A stretch of 25,935 bases of DNA, from assembly GCA_900765575.1 (NCBI GenBank), contig CAAFRW010000208.1, positions 1-25,935 of the forward strand, in the 5' to 3' direction. Numbering within the stretch: position 1 is the first letter of the stretch; each line of letters opens with the position of its first letter. Shown here in pieces: positions 23,701-25,935 of this stretch. The notes under the pieces were generated by a model. That model was not told the origin of the DNA, searched no databases, and saw only the letters and a list, made by a program, of their open reading frames with translations. Position numbers and translations under genes: made by a program. The DNA is from Bacteroidaceae bacterium (GTDB lineage Bacteria; Bacteroidota; Bacteroidia; Bacteroidales; Bacteroidaceae).

Positions 23701-23916
23701 ATGAGCAAGATGTGGGTCGTAAAAGTTTGGCATTTCTACCTTAATGGCTTCCGCAGCATGACATGGGGCAGAACGCTTTGGTTACTAATACTAATCAAAC
23801 TCTTCATCCTCTTTTTTATCCTGAAAATTTTCTTCTTTCCCTCTTTTCTGAAAGACAAAGAAGACAAACCGGAATATGTAGGAACCGAACTTATCCAACG
23901 CTCAACCGTTTATTAA
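23701..23916 (+). CDS. DUF4492 small membrane protein upstream of cydA
   Basis: A 71-aa protein starting MSKMWVVKVWHFYLNGFRSMTWGRTLW, with one membrane helix (LLILIKLFILFFILKIFFF, about residues 28-46) and a charged tail. This is the DUF4492 pattern, a family found just ahead of cytochrome bd genes. I chose the ATG at 23701; a longer frame from 23650 adds 17 unrelated residues and would take in the promoter. It precedes cydA by 27 nt and is probably cotranscribed, which suggests a role in oxidase assembly or stability, as do other small Cyd-linked proteins. Confidence 0.85.
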   Translation: MSKMWVVKVWHFYLNGFRSMTWGRTLWLLILIKLFILFFILKIFFFPSFLKDKEDKPEYVGTELIQRSTVY

Positions 23917-23943
23917 GAAGCATAAACCTTAAAACTAATTGAT

Positions 23944-25509
23944 ATGATTGAAAGCATTGACACCTCATTGATAGACTGGTCGAGAGCCCAATTTGCGCTA
24001 ACAGCCATTTATCATTGGTTATTTGTCCCTTTAACATTAGGATTGGCCGTTATCATGGCTATTATGGAAACCCTCTACGTCAGAACCGGCAAAGAGTTCT
24101 GGAAACACACGGCAAAATTCTGGATGAAACTTTTCGGCATTAACTTCGCTGTAGGAGTAGCGACCGGACTGATTCTGGAATTTGAATTCGGAACCAACTG
24201 GAGTAACTATTCCTGGTTTGTAGGAGATATTTTCGGAGCACCTCTGGCCATCGAAGGAATCGTAGCCTTCTTTATGGAAGCCACCTTCATTGCCGTCATG
24301 TTCTTTGGCTGGAACAAAGTCAGCAAACGATTCCACCTCACTTCCACTTGGTTAACCGGAATCGGGGCTACCCTATCGGCTTGGTGGATTCTGGTAGCGA
24401 ACGCCTGGATGCAATATCCCGTAGGCATGGTCTTTAATCCGGAAACCGTACGTAACGAAATGGATAGTTTTGCCGCTGTAGCTCTCTCTCCTGTGGCTGT
24501 CATGAAATTCTTTCATACCGTATTAAGTTGCTGGATTCTTGGAGCTGTATTTGTTATCGGCGTCAGCTGTTGGTACCTTATTAAAAAGCGGAATCAAAAA
24601 ATGGCACTTGCCAGCATCAAAATCGCAGCTATCGTCGGACTCTGCGCTTCCCTCATTACCGCTTGGACAGGAGACCAATCGGGCTATCAGGTAGCTCAAA
24701 CACAACCGATGAAAATGGCAGCTATCGAAGGACTTTACGATGGAGGCAACAGCATGGGACTTACCGTTATCGGGCTGGTCAATCCGGATAAAAAGAGTTA
24801 CGACGATGGAGTAGACCCTATCCTATACGACTTGAAGATACCTAATTTCCTCTCTTTCCTGGCTACCCGCCAACTGGATGGTTACGTACCCGGCATACAC
24901 GATTTGATAAAAGGAGGCTATCCCCTACCCGACGGTAGCAAAGCTCTGTCTGCCGAAGAGAAAATAGCCTCCGGAAAGAAAGCGATTGCCGCACTGGAGC
25001 CTTTCCGGCAAGCCAAAAAAGAAGGGAATGAACAGGCTGAAACCGAAGCCCGTGAAACGCTTCAAAACAACATTGCTCATTTCGGATATGGATATATTCA
25101 AAATGTAGACCAACTCATACCGAATGTACCGCTCAACTTCTATGCCTTCCGCGTAATGGTAGGGCTCGGTGTTTATTTCATCCTACTTTTTGTCCTCATC
25201 TTATTCTTTGTTTACAAAAAAGATTTGTCCCGTATCAAGTGGATGCAATGGCTCTGTCTGTGGTCCATACCACTTGCCTATCTGGGCAGTCAAGCCGGAT
25301 GGGTAGTAGCCGAAACCGGACGTCAGCCTTGGGCCATTCAGGATATGTTACCTACCTATGCAGCCGTATCCCGCCTGCAAACAGGTTCCGTACAATTAAC
25401 CTTCTTCCTCTTCCTCATTCTTTTCACCATTTTATTGATTGCAGAAATCAACATCATGCTGAAAGCCATTAAAAAAGGGCCGGAAGAAGAAGCATCTACT
25501 AACATCTAA
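23944..25509 (+). CDS. cydA: Cytochrome bd quinol oxidase subunit I
   Basis: Catalytic subunit of the high-affinity terminal oxidase, which reduces oxygen to water with electrons from quinol (menaquinol is likely here). The 521-aa protein has about nine membrane helices. Haem ligands are His24 (AIYHWL, presumed b595), His191 (KFFHTVL) and Met405 (FRVMVG, presumed b558 pair). The conserved acidic residues Glu104 and Glu112 (LAIEGIVAFFMEATF) and the GRQPW motif (459-463) are present, and Lys257/Glu262 in the Q-loop match the quinol-site pair of E. coli. Followed after 12 nt by cydB. Confidence 0.97.
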   Translation: MIESIDTSLIDWSRAQFALTAIYHWLFVPLTLGLAVIMAIMETLYVRTGKEFWKHTAKFWMKLFGINFAVGVATGLILEFEFGTNWSNYSWFVGDIFGAPLAIEGIVAFFMEATFIAVMFFGWNKVSKRFHLTSTWLTGIGATLSAWWILVANAWMQYPVGMVFNPETVRNEMDSFAAVALSPVAVMKFFHTVLSCWILGAVFVIGVSCWYLIKKRNQKMALASIKIAAIVGLCASLITAWTGDQSGYQVAQTQPMKMAAIEGLYDGGNSMGLTVIGLVNPDKKSYDDGVDPILYDLKIPNFLSFLATRQLDGYVPGIHDLIKGGYPLPDGSKALSAEEKIASGKKAIAALEPFRQAKKEGNEQAETEARETLQNNIAHFGYGYIQNVDQLIPNVPLNFYAFRVMVGLGVYFILLFVLILFFVYKKDLSRIKWMQWLCLWSIPLAYLGSQAGWVVAETGRQPWAIQDMLPTYAAVSRLQTGSVQLTFFLFLILFTILLIAEINIMLKAIKKGPEEEASTNI

Positions 25510-25521
25510 AAAACGGAAATC

Positions 25522-25935
25522 ATGGAAAACTATCTATTTTTACAGCAATATTGGTGGTTCATCGTATCACTACTCGGTGCCATTTTGGTCTTTCTATTGT
25601 TTGTCCAAGGAGGTAATTCCCTGTTATTTCAACTTGGAAAAACCGAAGAAGAACGTTCTTTATTAATCAATGTAACCGGACGCAAATGGGAGTTCACCTT
25701 TACAACGCTGGTCACCTTCGGAGGAGCCTTTTTCGCCTCCTTCCCTCTCTTTTACAGCACCAGTTTCGGCGGGGCATACTGGCTATGGATGCTGATACTT
25801 TTCAGTTTCGTATTGCAGGCCGTTTCGTATGAATTTCAGTCTAAATTGGGGAATCTATTGGGAAAGAAAACGTACCAGACCTTCTTAGTCATCAACGGTT
25901 TTGTAGGTCCCATACTGCTGGGAGGCGCCGTAGCA
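25522..25935 (+). CDS. cydB: Cytochrome bd oxidase subunit II, 3' end outside window
   Basis: The first 138 codons of CydB, open to the right edge. The N-terminus MENYLFLQQYWWFIVSLLGAILVFLLFVQGGNSLLF has the first membrane helix, followed by GRKWEFTFTTLVTFGGAFFASFPLFYST, the line resembling the CydB pattern W-x-x-x-E-x-W at the end of the first loop. It is the partner of CydA in the oxidase and reads in the same operon 12 nt downstream. Confidence 0.93.
   Translation, partial: MENYLFLQQYWWFIVSLLGAILVFLLFVQGGNSLLFQLGKTEEERSLLINVTGRKWEFTFTTLVTFGGAFFASFPLFYSTSFGGAYWLWMLILFSFVLQAVSYEFQSKLGNLLGKKTYQTFLVINGFVGPILLGGAVA

Overview
The window looks like a chromosomal segment of an anaerobic member of the Bacteroidales (Bacteroides, Phocaeicola or Parabacteroides type). 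Protein content points there: MetH-SmpB-Yip1 cluster, NigD-like lipoprotein, DivIC, GGGtGRT protein, DUF4492 ahead of cydAB. So do the control signals: few genes have a Shine-Dalgarno sequence, and many start regions carry the Bacteroidales promoter pattern TTTG, about 20 nt, TAnnTTTG. Genus and species cannot be fixed from the sequence alone.

Layout. Positions 1-4145 (minus): NigD-like lipoprotein, Yip1-family membrane protein, smpB and metH (cut by the left edge), closely packed and probably cotranscribed leftward. Positions 4146-5108: a gene-free stretch of nearly 1 kb with a 35-bp direct repeat pair and a five-copy palindrome array of 22-bp period. Positions 5109-7593: an acidic DMP19/DUF4375 protein (minus), then a NifU/IscU-like protein and the GGGtGRT protein as a two-gene operon (plus), ended by a strong terminator. 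Positions 7650-8553: a second, unrelated 22-bp palindrome array and a small orphan gene. Positions 8693-10940 (minus): MATE transporter, a small membrane protein and DivIC. Positions 11053-12876: dnaX. Positions 12877-13176: long inverted repeats between convergent dnaX and queF. Positions 14061-17484: pflB and pflA, separated by a 458-bp inverted-repeat-bounded element that encodes a four-helix-bundle protein of the 23S rRNA intervening-sequence family. Then pirin and a small PLDc_N-like membrane protein (plus); lutABC (minus); tRNA-Ser(CGA) (minus); queuosine-precursor transporter and queC (minus); and DUF4492-cydA-cydB (plus, cydB cut by the right edge).

Together these genes describe an anaerobe with mixed-acid metabolism (Pfl and its activase), lactate oxidation (LutABC), oxygen scavenging by cytochrome bd, cobalamin-dependent methionine synthesis, and queuosine supply by both synthesis (QueC, QueF) and precursor uptake (YhhQ type).

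The least ordinary parts are the four-helix-bundle element lodged between pflB and pflA, which supplies the pflA start codon; the two intergenic arrays of different palindromes with the same 22-bp spacing; and the GGGtGRT/NifU-like pair, a conserved pair whose role I do not know.
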